A DNA stretch of 64,000 nucleotides from Linnemannia elongata (taxonomy: Eukaryota > Mortierellomycota > Mortierellomycetes > Mortierellales > Mortierellaceae): contig JAXBDG010000003.1 in assembly GCA_036320915.1 (NCBI GenBank), positions 2,852,001-2,916,000 on the forward strand, given 5' to 3'. The notes beneath the pieces are model-generated. The model was not told the origin of the DNA. It saw only the letters and a program-made list of their open reading frames with translations, and made no database searches. Positions 49,221 to 63,100 of the stretch are shown piece by piece. Position 1 is the stretch's first letter. Each line of letters starts with the position of its first letter. Position numbers and translations under genes: made by a program.

Positions 49221-52185
49221 ATGCAGAGCACCAAGGGAGGCGGCCCTCGAGCTGACAAAAATGAAGCTGACAGAGGCGTGGGGACTCATTCAGTAGGACC
49301 TATTCTTGGTGTCAAGAGACCGCGGTTCAGTTATTGTCTGGACGAGGAACGGCTATTCCCTCCTCCTTACCAGACTCGATCTCGGTCCCGGGCTCTTCTG
49401 CGAGGCCGTGCTGCCAGTGCGCCTCAGCCAGGCGGACGGAACATTTTTTGTGGAGACCAGCAGAATGAGAACCCTCAGGGGATTTGGTCTCGGCGAACGA
49501 GTGAGATGAATGGCAGTGGGTTTGTTATGGACGACGCAGAGGATGATGGCTCAACGACTCAGATGCCTGGTGGCAAGGGTTTGAATGCGTCTTTGCATTT
49601 GCAAAAGGTACATATCAATGTTGCCTATTTTTACACTTCTTTTACTCTCATCTTTGATAACCAAATGAACAAGTTAATAATTGATGGTTCTAACTCCCAT
49701 GTCTTCCCCGAACATTCGAACATCAAATAGAAAAAACGATCTGACCAAAGGGCTGAGTGGCTCAATGCCCAGTTGACGACCAAGGTCTCGCAGATATCGT
49801 CTCAGAAGCGCCGCAAGGTCAATGCCCCTTCTCGAGTACATGGATACTACCAACCAGCGACAGAGTCGGATCTATCTAGTGACTCTGAGTCTCTGGAAGA
49901 AGAAGACCTTTCAGGGGAGGACTCATACTCTTCGATAACCTACGCATCGTCATCCGATACGTCGGCGGTTTTTTCATCCTCCCACTCGGACCTCAACGTT
50001 GACGATGATGATGAGCAGCAGTCTGAGCGGTCTGTGTCAACCTCAAATCCACCTCATACAAAGCATAGTCGTCCTGTTCGAACAGCCAAGTCTAAAGCTT
50101 CAACGACCGCTGCCGCGGTCACCGCTACTAATGCAAAGTCGTCAACCAAAGCTGCTTCGAATCAAGCTATACGATCCAGAACAACAACCAACGCTGCAAA
50201 GAGTACCACCGCTACTGTCACTCCAATTTCAAGAAAAGATATCTTTGACAACCTCAGTCGCATTCCTGCCATCAGAAGACCAGCCGCTGCGCTACCGACC
50301 GTTCTTTCTCCTCCACAGCACCACCCGATTGCAGAAATTACCCTGCGTCCAATCACTACCGCAGACCCCAAGGCTCGATCTCGATCCAGACCTCCCCGCC
50401 AGATCCGCTTCAAGACCGGCCGCTGGACAAAAGCCGAAGATAATGCTCTTTACAAAGGCGTCGTCGAGTATTTGGCCCAATTCGGGCTGGAACCCAAGCC
50501 GCCTGCGCATTTGCCATTTCAAGAAAATCCCAAGGAAGTGGGTATAGAAGAGAAGGACCAAGCGTGTGAGTATGAGCACGAGGATGTGTTTGGGAATCTG
50601 AGGCCGAGTGCGCCGGAGCAGGTGGTAGATGAGAGCCGTCGCCGAATCGAGTATGACGCTGTTGCAGTGTGGAAGGCAACAGCGACCGTGTGTCAGACGA
50701 GCGAGCCTTATCGCGTCAGTAACCACAACCATGACCACACGTCTGAGAGTGACGTAGTGAGGGATGGAGAGAATGATCTTCACTTATTTGACGAGTTGGT
50801 TGACATCTCTCGGGATAACGTTCAGGCTGAGAGTGGCCAGGATGGCTATCTGAATCTAGAGTCACGAGCCGGGCTTGTGCACCATACCCTTCTTCTGCCG
50901 CCTTTCCGCGTAAGCTCGCCCATCGAGAATGCTGGCATCAATACAAGCACCAAGTTCGCTGCCGAATCCGGGTTTTTGAATGGTATGTTTGTTGTATTTC
51001 TCTTTTGTCATTTGCTTCTGTTGACAAAAGAAAATGTCGAAAGCATCAAAATTAAGATGTCGCTGACCGCTAGTCCCCCCTTTTTTCTCACTGGTGCGCC
51101 TCACAAAATCTCTAGCTCATGGTGACTTTTCTCCAAGTGGGGATATCTTTGTTCGCGCGACAACGAGACCACCACCACCAACTATCAAACCCCAGGAAAC
51201 ATGCATTGGGGCACATAACCAAAACACTCAAGTCTTCGATTATTATCCCAACTACAACAACAGTCTTTACCATCAACACCACCAGCAGCAGCACAGTCAA
51301 TTTCAACAGCAGTACAATCAACACCTTCGTGAAGTGACCTATACCAGCCAGGACCATAACCACCACCACATGCAGCAGCGGTACGACCGGCAACCGTTCC
51401 CTGCCCCCCAGCAGCAGCAACATTACCACCAACAACCGCATGGCCTCGACCAGCAGTATAGTTACCCAGGCATCCAACCACACTTGGGAGATGCACCCTA
51501 TGCGACGCAAACAGGGGATGTCTGGCTGGCGCCTATCAATGGGGTGGACTTGAGGACCCTACAACCTTCAAAGGTCCCACATCGCGGTGATCTTTCAATC
51601 TCCGGCGGCGCTGCTTTGGCGAATATGGGAGACTTTACTCGAGAGGGGTCAAGCATCAACCGGACTGCAATCTTCGCGGTTGAAGAAGCAGCGATCGAAA
51701 TGGCGCTTTTCAATGACCTTTTCCCAGATACAACCACCAACACTACCATAACTTCCGCGTCACCTCCACCTACCCTCACCATCACCCCTGTATCCACCAC
51801 GGCATCTACCACCGCATCCACGCCCCCTCCAGCGCCATTCCGCTACAGAACCCAATCTTCCTACGCATCCGCAATTTCTCGCCGCCTAACGACTTGCCCT
51901 TGGTCCCACATCGCGTCTTCCACCGTACCCGGGCGCACAGGTGTTCAAGCTCAAGCACGATGGTCAGAAGCTCTAGACCCGCGCGTCAAGAAAGGTCCCT
52001 GGTCTGAAGAAGAGGATGCACTCCTCCTTGATGGGGTGGAGAGGAGTGATAAGTGCTGGATTTGGATTGCAGATTCGATTGAGGGGAGGACGCAGAGACA
52101 GTGTCGGACGCGGTGGGTGCAGTTGACTATTAATGCGGAGCGGAAGGCTGCGCTGGCGGCTTTGGAGGGTGTTACAGAGTTTTGA
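49221..52185 (+). CDS. Myb/SANT-domain DNA-binding protein with a split first repeat, three exons
   Basis: Inferred exons are 49221-49607, 49731-50982 and 51116-52185, giving 902 aa. The C-terminus carries a complete Myb repeat (about 838-885: KKGPWSEEEDALLLDGV, CWIWIADSIEGRTQRQC, RTRWVQL). Directly before it is the second half of another repeat (about 804-835: CPWSHIASSTVPGRTGVQAQ, RWSEALDP). The matching first half (GRWTKAEDNALYKGVVEYL) lies far upstream at about 357-380, so about 425 residues separate the two halves. The insert includes a His/Gln-rich stretch (about 587-657); an acidic Ser-rich zone precedes the first half. A nuclear DNA-binding regulator is likely; targets are unknown. 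An alternative is that the upstream half is a stand-alone SANT-like fragment. The gene converges with the Ser/Pro-rich gene. Confidence 0.85.
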
Positions 52186-52544
52186 GGATGAGGTTGGAAG
52201 GAAAGGAAGGGAAGAAAGGAATGGGAAGGAAGAGAGGGAAGGAGAGAGGGAAAAAAGAGGAGGGTGATGATGTATGGTGTTGTTTGTTTTTGCACGAGTC
52301 ACGGAGGTTGAGTGAGTTCAAACATTCAAAAGCGAGAAGCATCGGACCCACATAGCAACGAATAAGGAAGAAATATAAATGAATCGACGACGTTGAAGTA
52401 CAAGAGAGAACGATTTTAATTTTCTAAACACATTTACGGTGTGGCGCTCGTTCACAAAGTAAAATAAACAAGGGTAACAAAAAAAGAGAAGGGCAACAAA
52501 AAGTAATCCATTACACTCCAAAAACGTGTTCCTGAGGCCTAGAG
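52186..52544. other. convergent 3' flanks of the Myb and Ser/Pro-rich genes
   Basis: This 359 bp spacer lies between the stop codons of two convergent genes and has a G/A-rich then A-rich composition. It must hold both 3' ends; overlapping transcripts are possible. Confidence 0.5.
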
Positions 52545-55500
52545 TCATTTGCCACCATGACCAGTTGTAGTCTTGAGACTGAACATAGTCTTCATAGTCG
52601 CCCACCGACTGCCCCCACCTCCACTGATCTGACTCGAGCTCGGTCCAGCGACAGGTGGCGACATAGTGACCCGCGGGAGTGGAAGAGGCGCACTGCTCAT
52701 GCCAGTCTTGTACCCACCACCACCTCTCAACACCTTATCAGATCCTCCATAAGAATACGACTGCTGGCGCTGGGGATGCTGATGACTCTGGGTCTGGGGC
52801 TGGTACGTGTAGCTCTGCTGCTTCTGATGCTGTTGTGAGTAAGGCTGGTAAAGCGGCGGCAGCGATGGCAACGGCCTCTGCGCCAACGACTCTGCCGACG
52901 TCTGTCCAGGGGCATTGACAAAGTACCAATCCGAACTCAATCCCGTCGTCAGGTCCGGACTAGATTTTGACGCCTTCATCCCGTAGTTTGCCGAAGATCT
53001 CGTCGTAGTTGAGGTGGCTGCAGTTGTAAGAAGGGGTGGTTGGCTTCCATGCGAAAGCGAAGTTGCAGTTGAAGAGGTGGAGGATCCAGTAGGGGAGGGT
53101 GATGTAGAGGATAGGGGTGGAGAGGGTGGGGAAGAGGAGCGAGTAGGGGCGGTAGCAGTAGATCGGGGGTGGGTTTGGTCGTCAGAGGTGGACCGGGTAT
53201 AAACATGTGGAGTTGCAAGATACTGCTGCTGCGTCTGCTGCTGGTAGTTATACGGCGCTGCTCCATTGATGGTGGGCGAGGAAGGGGACGAAGGTGGTGG
53301 CGATCGACGTGAGTATGGGGAGGAAGGCAATCCTGACGAGGACCTTTTGTCCTCATTCTGGACGGGGAACAGTGGCGGCAGAGTCGGCGCCCCTGACGCC
53401 GAAGGCCCATAAGAAGGCAACGATGACAGGACAGGTGCGGGCATCAGAACATAGGGCGAGGTCGATGCTGTAGCAACAGCACCACGCGATGGCGATCGGG
53501 GTGGAGTACTGGGCGTAAAGTTGGATGGAGGCAGAGCAGCCATTTTTCGTGGCGCTTGCGGATGGCCTCGAGCACTGACAACAGGGAATCCTCCTGCACT
53601 GAACCCATTGCTCTGGTGGCTGTGGTGTTGATGGGTCTCGTAATACTCGTTGCCGCCAACTGCATTCGTTCCAGACGAAGGAATAGCGGGAAACGAGGCG
53701 GGCGGAGACTGGTTCTTAGTGGCACCTCCTGGTCCAATGACGATAGGCGACGAAAAACTCTTTGCCAACAGAGGACGGGGCAAGCCCGCGCTTGAAGCCA
53801 CATTTTCAGTACTGGGGTTCCTTTGCCCAAGTGCAGGTCGCTCCATCGGCTGAAGCGAGGATGTCCTCTTAGCAATATTGGGCGACGCTGGGCCTCCTGA
53901 TCCAGATCCAGATCCAGGTCCAATACCGGGCTGTTGATGACCACCATGTGCACCTCCTCCTCCCCCTGATCTGCCGTTACTATTGCTAGGCGAGACATAT
54001 CCGTTCGCAAACGACGTGTTGGCCTGTGGTGGTGGCGAGGTTGGACTTGCGCTGCCGTTGGTTGAGGTGGTAAAGCCCATACTGCTAGTGTTGAGTTTGG
54101 TGATGGTGACGGTGGTAGGAGTAGGATTGCTGCCAGGAACGGCAACAGGACCACTAGTGGGCGACTTCCTGGTGCCCGAGGCCGATGGCATCTGACCAGT
54201 GTGTAGCAGAGAAGATCTTCTTCCTGGAACTAAGGTAGTCTTACGAATTGTTTGCTTGGGCGGTGATGTACCTGCGCTGGTCGCAGGTTGGCGGTTGTTG
54301 TTGTTGTTGTTGCTGTTATTAAGGCTAGTATTTTTGTTGCCGGTGGTGTTGGCCTTGAGAGTATTCTGTCCATCGCCAGCCCTAGGGACGGCTCCGCCCT
54401 TGATAGGGACATTTCCAGAGCCAGGCGACGTCCGTTGCTGCGTATCTTGTCGAATGGATGGCAAGGATTTTGCGAGGCCAGTAGTAGTGGTTCCGCTTGC
54501 TGCAGCCCCACGGATGATCAAGGAGGCATGACTGTTTCCATGATAGGGTTGTTGCACCGATTTAGCGACCATGATCTCTCCAGACGTCACCGTGCTACGT
54601 GGTGTTGTTGCTATGGTGGTCTCGGTAGCCACAAAGGGAGGGCTCTTGTTCCAAGAATCGACACTGCTTAAAGACGAGGAAGACGATGTTGGAGAGTTCT
54701 TCGAGAGTGTCGAAAAGGTCGATGACGAAATCGTCGAAGTTGAAGAAGAGAAAGACCTCCGCTTGGGTGTTGACGACAACAAAGACCCATTCATGTACGA
54801 CGAGGTTCCTGGAGGCGATAATGTTCCCGGTGATGGCGGTGAAGATGAAGACACTGGTCCTTTGAATGTAAACAGCGAGTCCTCCATGGTGGGCAGTTCG
54901 ACAGACCAGTCAACATCAAAGACCGCAGCTAGATAGCTATTGAGCGATTGAGGCAGCTCAATCGACTTTGGTCTAGGGAGAGGCGCAGCCCTGCCGCCAG
55001 ACATGAGGAGACTGCTGCCACTCGAGGAAGAACTTGTGTATGATCCATTGGAGGACGTTGAGGTCGTGGAGGATGCCGAAGAGGAGGACGAGGGAGGAGA
55101 GAGGGTATAGGTCGTCCGTGGCAGTGATGGGGGTGCTCGGGTGGAGGGTGCTTGGGCAGATGTAGCAGGAAGGTTAGGCAGAGAATAAGCACGATTTGTG
55201 GGTGCGGGGGGGAAGGAGGGGAGAACGGAGCTGATGGATGATGAAGAGGAAGAGCCAGAGTTCTGGGTCGGACGTGTTGGTGGCGGCGGTGGGGTTGTGA
55301 TGGACTTGGACGCGTTCTGGCCAGTGTGGTTACGGCAAGTGATCAAACGGGAAGAGAAACAGGGCCAATGAGGTTAATTTTTTGCGGGAACACTGCATAT
55401 GGGTAGGGAGTTTAAGAAGGGCAGAGGCCGAGGGCGGGAGGAGGGAGAGAGAACAGAGCACAAACATAAAAAAGACAGAAAAGAAAGAAAGAAGTGCTCA

Positions 55501-56545
55501 CAATTACCTTAATGCTCGGCGTAGACTGGTCAACGCCAGATCCATGAGCGGCAGTGTCCGTCTTTTTGTTCTTCTTGTAATCACTGTTGCTGTTGCTGCT
55601 GCTGTTGTTGCTAGCAACAGAGCCCCGTCCGTCCGCGATCTTTGTCGAATTTGACTTTGTCGTCGTTTTTGTCGGAGTCGTCGTCGGCGTTGTGGTCTTT
55701 GCTTTATCAGAGCGCCCATGCTTCTTCATCTTCTTGACTATCTCTTCATTATCATCCTCGCCCAGTCCTGCAGCACTAAGGGTCTGTTCGATCCACCCGT
55801 CCTGCTCCTCCTCCGCCAGCAACGGCTCGGAGGAGTTGGAGACGTCGCCCTCATCCCCTTCATACATTCCAACATCATAACCTGATGAGCCGTCATCGAA
55901 CCAGTCGAGCATCGGGTTCATCTCATAGAGCAATGTGAGCAAGTTCTTGACTAAGATCCGACGGTGAATGGAGAGGGACCGGGTCGAGTAGATGTCGCTA
56001 TTGAGTTTGTGGTTCGACATGGCGACGACCTGCATAGGAGTTTTGGACCCAAGCGAGGCATGGTATTGATACTCTGCCGAGGCTGTGAAAGAGGTTGAAT
56101 AGGGGTAATACAGGTACGGATTATTGCTGTTTGCTGCTGTTGGTGTTAAACCCGGTGTGGTTGTTGATGTGGTTGAAGCCGCCGTGGAGGAAGAGATAGG
56201 GGTCGTGGGGACTATTGCGGTGTAAAGAGAGTCGGCGACAGTGGGGATGGAACTGTAAAAGGCAGTATAGCTATCGTCATAATCAAGGGAGGACGTTGTC
56301 GAACTTGCTGTTGTCGAAGTGGTTGCTTTTATGTTAGTGTTGAAGGAGGGAGAGGAAGAGGGGGTGTCGTGAGGGGTTGTTATTGTTGTTGTAGGTGGAG
56401 TTGTGAAGGACCCAAGGGCTGGTAGAGAGAGGCGAGGGGCTGGAGGTGGAGGAGGGAGGTGCTGTGGCTCGTAGAGGGGCGCGGGGTTCCTCTTTGTAGA
56501 GAGTGCTTCGTCAAAGTCCTTTCCAGACTTGACCTGAGGGGACAT
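52545..56545 (-). CDS. unrecognised Ser/Pro/Thr-rich 1269-aa protein, two exons
   Basis: Exons 56545-55508 and 55316-52545 join at AAG|GTAATT and GGCCAG|AAC in phase 0 (346 + 923 aa). Most of the protein is low-complexity and probably disordered. Ordered-looking islands stand out: FDEALSTKRNPAPLYEP (N-terminus), SIHRRILVKNLLTLLYEMNP (about 188-208), ELPQSLNSYLAAVFDVDWSV (about 464-485), SSPDLTTGLSSDWYFV (about 1127-1142) and RWATMKTMFSLKT near the C-terminus. No signal peptide or membrane span is evident. I do not recognise the family; scaffold or regulatory function is only a guess from the architecture. It converges with the Myb gene and diverges from the Sch9-like kinase. The start is the first ATG of the frame. 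Confidence 0.85.
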
Positions 56546-59500
56546 GGTTCGTTGCAAGGGCTGGTCAGGGGGTGCAGAGGAGAAGAAGGGTTGAACGGTG
56601 GAAAGTGGCCTCGTTTGTGGGAGTGGTCAAGCGAGAAAGTTAGCTTTTTTTTGTTTGTGGGGTCGAGTGTGATGATGTGCAATGAGAAAAGGGAATCAAC
56701 AAAAGAGGGAGTGAAAGTGGAGAGGGATGGAGAGGCGGGTGATTATCATTGAGTGGTTGAATGAGTAAAGTAAGAAGAGGGAAGGAGAGGTGTGAAAGGT
56801 GAGGGTGCAGGGGGAAGGGGATAGAAAGAGGCAAACGAGGATACACACCTACACATAAACAGACATACATACTGGCATGCCCTCACTCACCCTTCTTTTT
56901 CTTCTCCAACCCACGCTGCTCTCTTCTCTCTGTATATCTCTCTTCCCTTGCACACCGAGTAAAGTGAAGAAGAAAGGAGAAAGAGCATAAGCATGAATGG
57001 GTGAGTGGGGTGAGTGCGCAGGGACCCCTCGGACCCAATACTTTTCGCCTGAGCTGGTTGGCTTCTCTGCTCTGAAGGAAGGAGTGTCAAGTGCTTAGTA
57101 GGGTATTTATTTCAGCAGCAGCCAGTCGTGTCATTACATAAAACAAGGTACTCTCTATCCATGTTTATTTGAATGTTTGTTGGCATCAACATACCCCTAT
57201 CCACCCCTTATGTTTTGCTTGTACATGTCTCTCTCAGAAAGGACGACAAGACAAGGCAAGGCAAGGGGAACCTCATGATGAAAGATGCCTTACAAGTTGC
57301 ATGCCCATGGGCAAGTCAACCAGAAACAACAACAAACAGACAACAAAAATACTATTGCCTGTTTGATGGCGTGTGGTGGTGGTGGTGGTGTGGGTGTTGT
57401 TGGTGTGCTCAAGTTCAAGTGCAAGTGCAAGAAGAAGAGGGGTTGAGAGCCCTCCTTTGTTGACAAGCAGCATCTTCCTTCATCAGTCGTCTGTCCGTTG
57501 AAAGGCAATTAGATATTAGGCCCGACTGAGTTTCTGTGTGTATACATCTTGTCTCTGATGAATTTATTTGCATGCTACTGTACTTCATTCTATCATTGCT
57601 AGCCCACGATCGAACTAAGAGAGAGAGAGAGAGGGAGAGCGAGAGAGTAGGTAACAAAGGGGTGAAAGAGAAGACAAAGAGTACAGTGGTTGCACAAAAT
57701 GACCACAAAATAAATAAATCGAGAGCACATTTTCTCTTTTCTTTTTTCTTTGTGTGTCGGATGGATGGTGGTCGTTGTGTGTTCATGTTTATGTTGTGTC
57801 TTTCTTCTTTTTTTTGCATCTGTTCATAAATACAAAAGCATGTTCGCTGTGAGTACATGATTTGATTCGATTCCCTCGTGCTTGTCGTTTTATTATCCTC
57901 CCACATCACACCTCCGCGACACAAAATTCATCGCCTTCGTAGACAGACACTCCCATAACCCAACCCATACAAATACACAGACACAGACACACACACACAC
58001 ATACTTCATACATACCCATTCAGGCACATTTCAATGTTCATACAAATGCTAATTCAAAGTTATTTTTTCGTGAAAAGGCTTGCTGAGTCGGGAGAATAAC
58101 AATCTCAATAGGCATGAATGTTGCTTTGTTTTTGGTGTAGGTCATTTATTACGAGACAACTCGCATGTTTCTTTTCTGTCACACTACCCCTGCTTCCTCA
58201 CAATCGGGCTTATACAAGATATCAACGAAAGCACGTACACTCTCATAACACGTAGAGAATAGCTAATCATGTGACATGTATCTTTTCGTCATGCATATAC
58301 TGCAACCCAATGCTGTGGAGATCCTATCCTCCAGGTATGCAGTAATTCGCCCTCAGATACCGAACCACCTCCATCCCTCGTCAATTAACACAGCTCGCTC
58401 TTCATCCTTAATCACTTTTCTACACCAATATATCGTGTTTAGTGGCATTCTTATTCTTCGCATCACCGCATCGCATGGGTCAGAAGCCTGGATCGGATCC
58501 CAAGGTTGCCTGGACCTGTCCAGTATTACTACGGCATTCAATTAGCCGAAGGATGAAGGGGCCACCGATCACAACCATAATACCAGAATTTGTAGAAAAT
58601 ACCACCAATACCGCCAAACACTCGAACACCATCATCCACACAGGTCATGCGGTCAAAACAGAGAGGAGAGAACAGGGACAGCGCATTGATATAAACAGGG
58701 GTGAGAACTACTTTTTGCAAAAAAAAAAAAAAATGAAAAAAAGGCTGGGGCAAAAAGCAATGACAAAATACAAATCATTAATTCAGATAGCTGGTATCTA
58801 TGCGACTCCCAATCGATAGATTGATGGTCTGGTAAGAGAAATAGCAATGGTTTGGGAAAGTGTACGTGTGTGTGAGAGAGGGAGAGCGACGTTGAAGGGG
58901 GTCGCTCTCCCCACCGAAGGCAGAGGAGAGAATGACATCATATCATCGTCCTGATCAAATCGCGTCTGGTTTGGTCTAAGGAAGGAGGAAGAGATAGTGG
59001 GGATGTAGGAAGATCCGCGAACGCACACGCCAATGCCAATAATCCAGACACGCGACAAGGAGAGTGAGGGCATATTGAGCGTGGAAAAGCAAAAGATAAC
59101 GAAGGGTGTATACGTAAAAAAAAAAAAAAAGGGAAGCTGAGCCCTTTCTTATTATGTTTGCTTGCTTTGTCCACGTCTATTGCCATTGAGAGAAAGAAGG
59201 TTAGCCGAGGATGATAGTAGAAAAAGGTCAATGGGATCCACTTTGATCACGAATCGCAAAAAAGAAAAGAAGGCACAAAGTGAAAATATGATGGCTTTTT
59301 GTTGGTGGCAGTAGTTCAGACAAAGAGATAAAAAATGTTGGGGCTGGGTCAGGGCCAAGTCTTGCCTTTGGGTGGTGTTGAGAGCAGCTGGAGGGAAGAG
59401 AAAAAAAATAATTTTTTTATGATCTCCAAGTTAAGGGTGTTGGTTGAGAGACATATTTGATTTGATTTGATTTGCTTTGCCCAGGCAAAAGAGAGTGTCC

Positions 59501-60121
59501 TTGTGTAGCATTCCAGCCTTCAGTCCTCGGACAAGGCTGGAGAAGGCCTTTTTATTTTTGTGGGACAGGACAGGCTGAGATTAGAAGACGAAGGTTGCAG
59601 TCAGCCAATTCAAAAAGTGCAGGGGTGTTGTATGTGAGAGTAGGGTGTGTGACCCTGACCCATCAAAAATTGATTAACAGACAAAAGAACGGTCGTCCTC
59701 CCTCTTCCCCCGCCGTGTTATTGTTCTGCCTTGTTCGGAGGTGTCTGAATGAATGTCCAATTGAACCCCTTCCTTCTTCACTCTTCACTCCTTCGTTCTT
59801 CAGCACACTTCTTTATCTTCACACTTGTCCTCTTTTCCCTTCACGTCCTCAGACTCACTCTGTCACTGTTTACCTCTTCTGCTGATACCTTCTTCGCTTT
59901 TCTTCCTTTTTCCTTCCTTCCTTCCCTTCCGCCTTTCCTTTGTTACGTCCTTGTCTTTTCCCTTCCCTCTCACCTTGACAATCTTCGTCTCACCCATCAG
60001 CTCTAAACCCATTTCCTTCTGTTTCTCATTACTGCACCAACCCAACACCCCAATCAACCATCCTTCATCCTGAATCACTTAAATACATCACACCTTCCCA
60101 CATCCCTGATCGGCCTTTGGA
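56546..60121. promoter_or_regulatory. divergent promoter region, Ser/Pro-rich gene / Sch9-like kinase
   Basis: This 3.6 kb region has no supported gene. It contains CA (about 57973-58002) and GA (57621-57650) microsatellites and a 13-A tract near 58720. A long CT-rich leader (about 59760-60115) precedes the kinase ATG. No RNA gene was recognised. Confidence 0.45.
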
Positions 60122-63100
60122 ATGAGTACCCAACGGTTCTTCTCCCCTCCCTCCTCCGTCTCCTCCTCTGCCACCTCTTCTCCGTCCTTCTATCCCAGAC
60201 CCGTCTTTGCAAGCGATCTAGTCGGGCAACCTAAAAAACACTCAGGTCCCACAAAACTATCCTCCTCCTCTACCATTCCTTCTACAACCACCCCTCCTCC
60301 CCCTCCAACAAGAAGCGCAACTACCCCTTTTCCTAGTACCACCACCACGGCGAACCATAGTACCAACAGTAGTAGCAGGATGGATCTGACATCAAAGTTA
60401 GGCGACCTACCCGCCATCCAGCTCCCCGACTTTCATCTCCCGGACCTACAGCGACTCAAGCAACAGCTCCACAAACACACTCCTTCCTTCTCCCTCAAGT
60501 CCCTCCAGCATACCTTCAATGTCCCATCCTACACATCCTTCCACTCCAATGGCTCCTCGAAATCATCGTCAAGGCTCTCACTCTCGTCCCTGTCCAGCCG
60601 ATCCTCCACTTCACCCGTCGGGTCAACACCACCACCAACTGCAGGAACCATTGAAAACACTGGTCACTCGAGTGCCAAAACGCAGGATGCAGGGATCGGC
60701 TCATCGTCTCCAAACCAACTGCAGCAGCAACAACAAAAGCAAAACGCATCTACTGCAGGACGGCCGCAGCCAATCACAGCAGATGAACCAGTGCGGGTCT
60801 CGTCGCCCATCTCCATCCCCACCCATCCCTCCAACTATCTTATCAAGAAATCCAGTACCGCAGCTTTATCTGGATCAAGCCTTGCTATCGATAACGCGTC
60901 CAGAGGCAGCACATTCTCCATATCAACAACGAATGCCGCAGCGGGCATGACAACAGCATCAGCCAGAACGGCTGCATCCACCAACAGTGCCACCATTAGT
61001 GCAACTGCGGAAGCAGATATTCCTCCTTCGACAACCCTACGGATAACACCTTCAGCATCAGGAACGTCGACACCTGTTACAGAATCAGCATCGACGTCCA
61101 AATCCCCTGTTGGACATCTCTTCTTGCAGATTATCGAGGCACGCAATTTGACCTTGATCAACCCAGCAGCAATCTCTCGCCCATACTGTCTAGTCGAGTA
61201 TGACCAAAACGAGCTCATGACTCAGCCGGCGCTCTTGGAGGTCAACTCAATGGGTCGTCGAGGAGGGAACGACATTTTTGCCAGAGCCATGGCCGCCAGC
61301 AGCCCCAAATGGCGCCAAGACGCTGAATTGTACGTTTCCTCTTTTTGTTTTTTTTGATATGCGTATTTGTTTGTTAATTTTTTATTCGCACACATCCCTC
61401 TTTGTATTCCAAAGCAAACTGCGCCTGTTTTGTGATTTCGCGCTATTTCACCCTTGGTGGCCTACATCTCAAATCGCGGAAAACATCGCCCGTGTTTCAT
61501 TTCTTGTTTATTGCTTTGCAGAACCTTTCATTCTTCTTTCATGTCCTAACCCCAAAATCTTTTTATTTTGCGCTTCGTTTTCTCCCTCTCTGCTTTGATA
61601 ACAAACAAAATAGCGATGTTGTCCGGCCGAATCAACAAATTGCGATCACGATCTATGATTCTGGAGCAGCTGATGAGGATCAGGACCCTGGAAAGCGGTT
61701 TTTGGGCCAGGTCAAGCTGAAGCCATCGGAGATCCACAACCGGATGATTGATTCTTGGTTTCGCTTGCAGGGACGTGATGGCGAGGATGGGGGCGAACAA
61801 GGAGTGACGGGAGAGATTCGAGTGACGATCAAGTACCAGGCCATCGAGGTAAGACAACACAGAGACAACTGATCAAAAAATCATTGAACTTCGACCAATT
61901 GCTGTGAGACGAAGTGAGTTGGTGGCGTAACCATCAGTAACACAGACCCCTTCATTGCTCCGATGTTTTTGTTTTGATGTTCGGCAAAAAGAACATAATT
62001 AACAGTCTTATTTTTTTTATTTTTCGTTAAACCTTCTAGTCCCGTCACTTGTCGACATCGGATTTCGACATTCTACGAGTGCTGGGTGTGGGGTCGTTCG
62101 GGAAGGTGTACCAGGTCAGGAAGAAGGACACAGGACGCATCTACGCAATGAAGGTACTCGTCAAGAAGCAGGTCATCGAGCAAAAGCAGGTCGAACATAC
62201 TATCGCAGAACGCAACGTCCTTGTCCAGGCCCTTCAGTCTCCCTTCATTGTCGGTCTCAAGTTCTCATTCCAGACACCCACCAAACTCTACCTGGTCCAG
62301 GATTTCATGAACGGCGGAGAACTTTTCTTTCATATGCAGAACGAGGGCACTTTTTCAGAGCCCCGGGCTCGCTTCTATGTTGCAGAGTTGGTCCTGGCAC
62401 TGGAGCACCTGCATTCGTGCAATGTCATCTATCGGGATTTGAAGCCCGAGAATATCTTGCTGTCGAGTCAGGGACATATTGTCCTTGTGGATTTCGGACT
62501 TTGCAAGCAGAATGTCACGGAGGATGAGCGGACACACACGTTTTGTGGGACCACCGAGTATTTGGCGCCAGAGATTGTAAAGGGTACGGGATACGGAAAG
62601 GCGGTAGATTGGTGGTCTTTGGGAGTGTTATTGTACGAGATGTTGGTCGGAGCGTCACCCTTTGCGGATAGCAGGACTGAGGGTACCTATCACAAGATTC
62701 TGCACCAACCCGTCATCTTCCCCTCGCAACTGGGACCTATTCCAACAGGACACGGGCGTAAGAGCCGCCGAGCTCACATTACATCGCCAGATCTCGCAAC
62801 TATCCAGGGCACTGGCGGCAGTAGCACGGGAATCAGCACCAACGCTCAGGACCTTATCCAGAGGTTCCTGGACAAGAACCCCAAGACCCGCCTTGGCTCA
62901 GGACCCAGTGGTGCCGAAGCAGTTGCGCAGATCAAAGCGCACCCATTCTTCAAGGGAATTGATTTCGACCGCCTCAAGACCCGCGATGTCACCCCACCCT
63001 TCCAGCCCCACGTTGGAGTCATGGGCGATCTGGATGTCTCGAACTTTGACGCCCATTTTACGGACCAAACTGCGACTCTTGGGATGAAGCAACGCAATGG

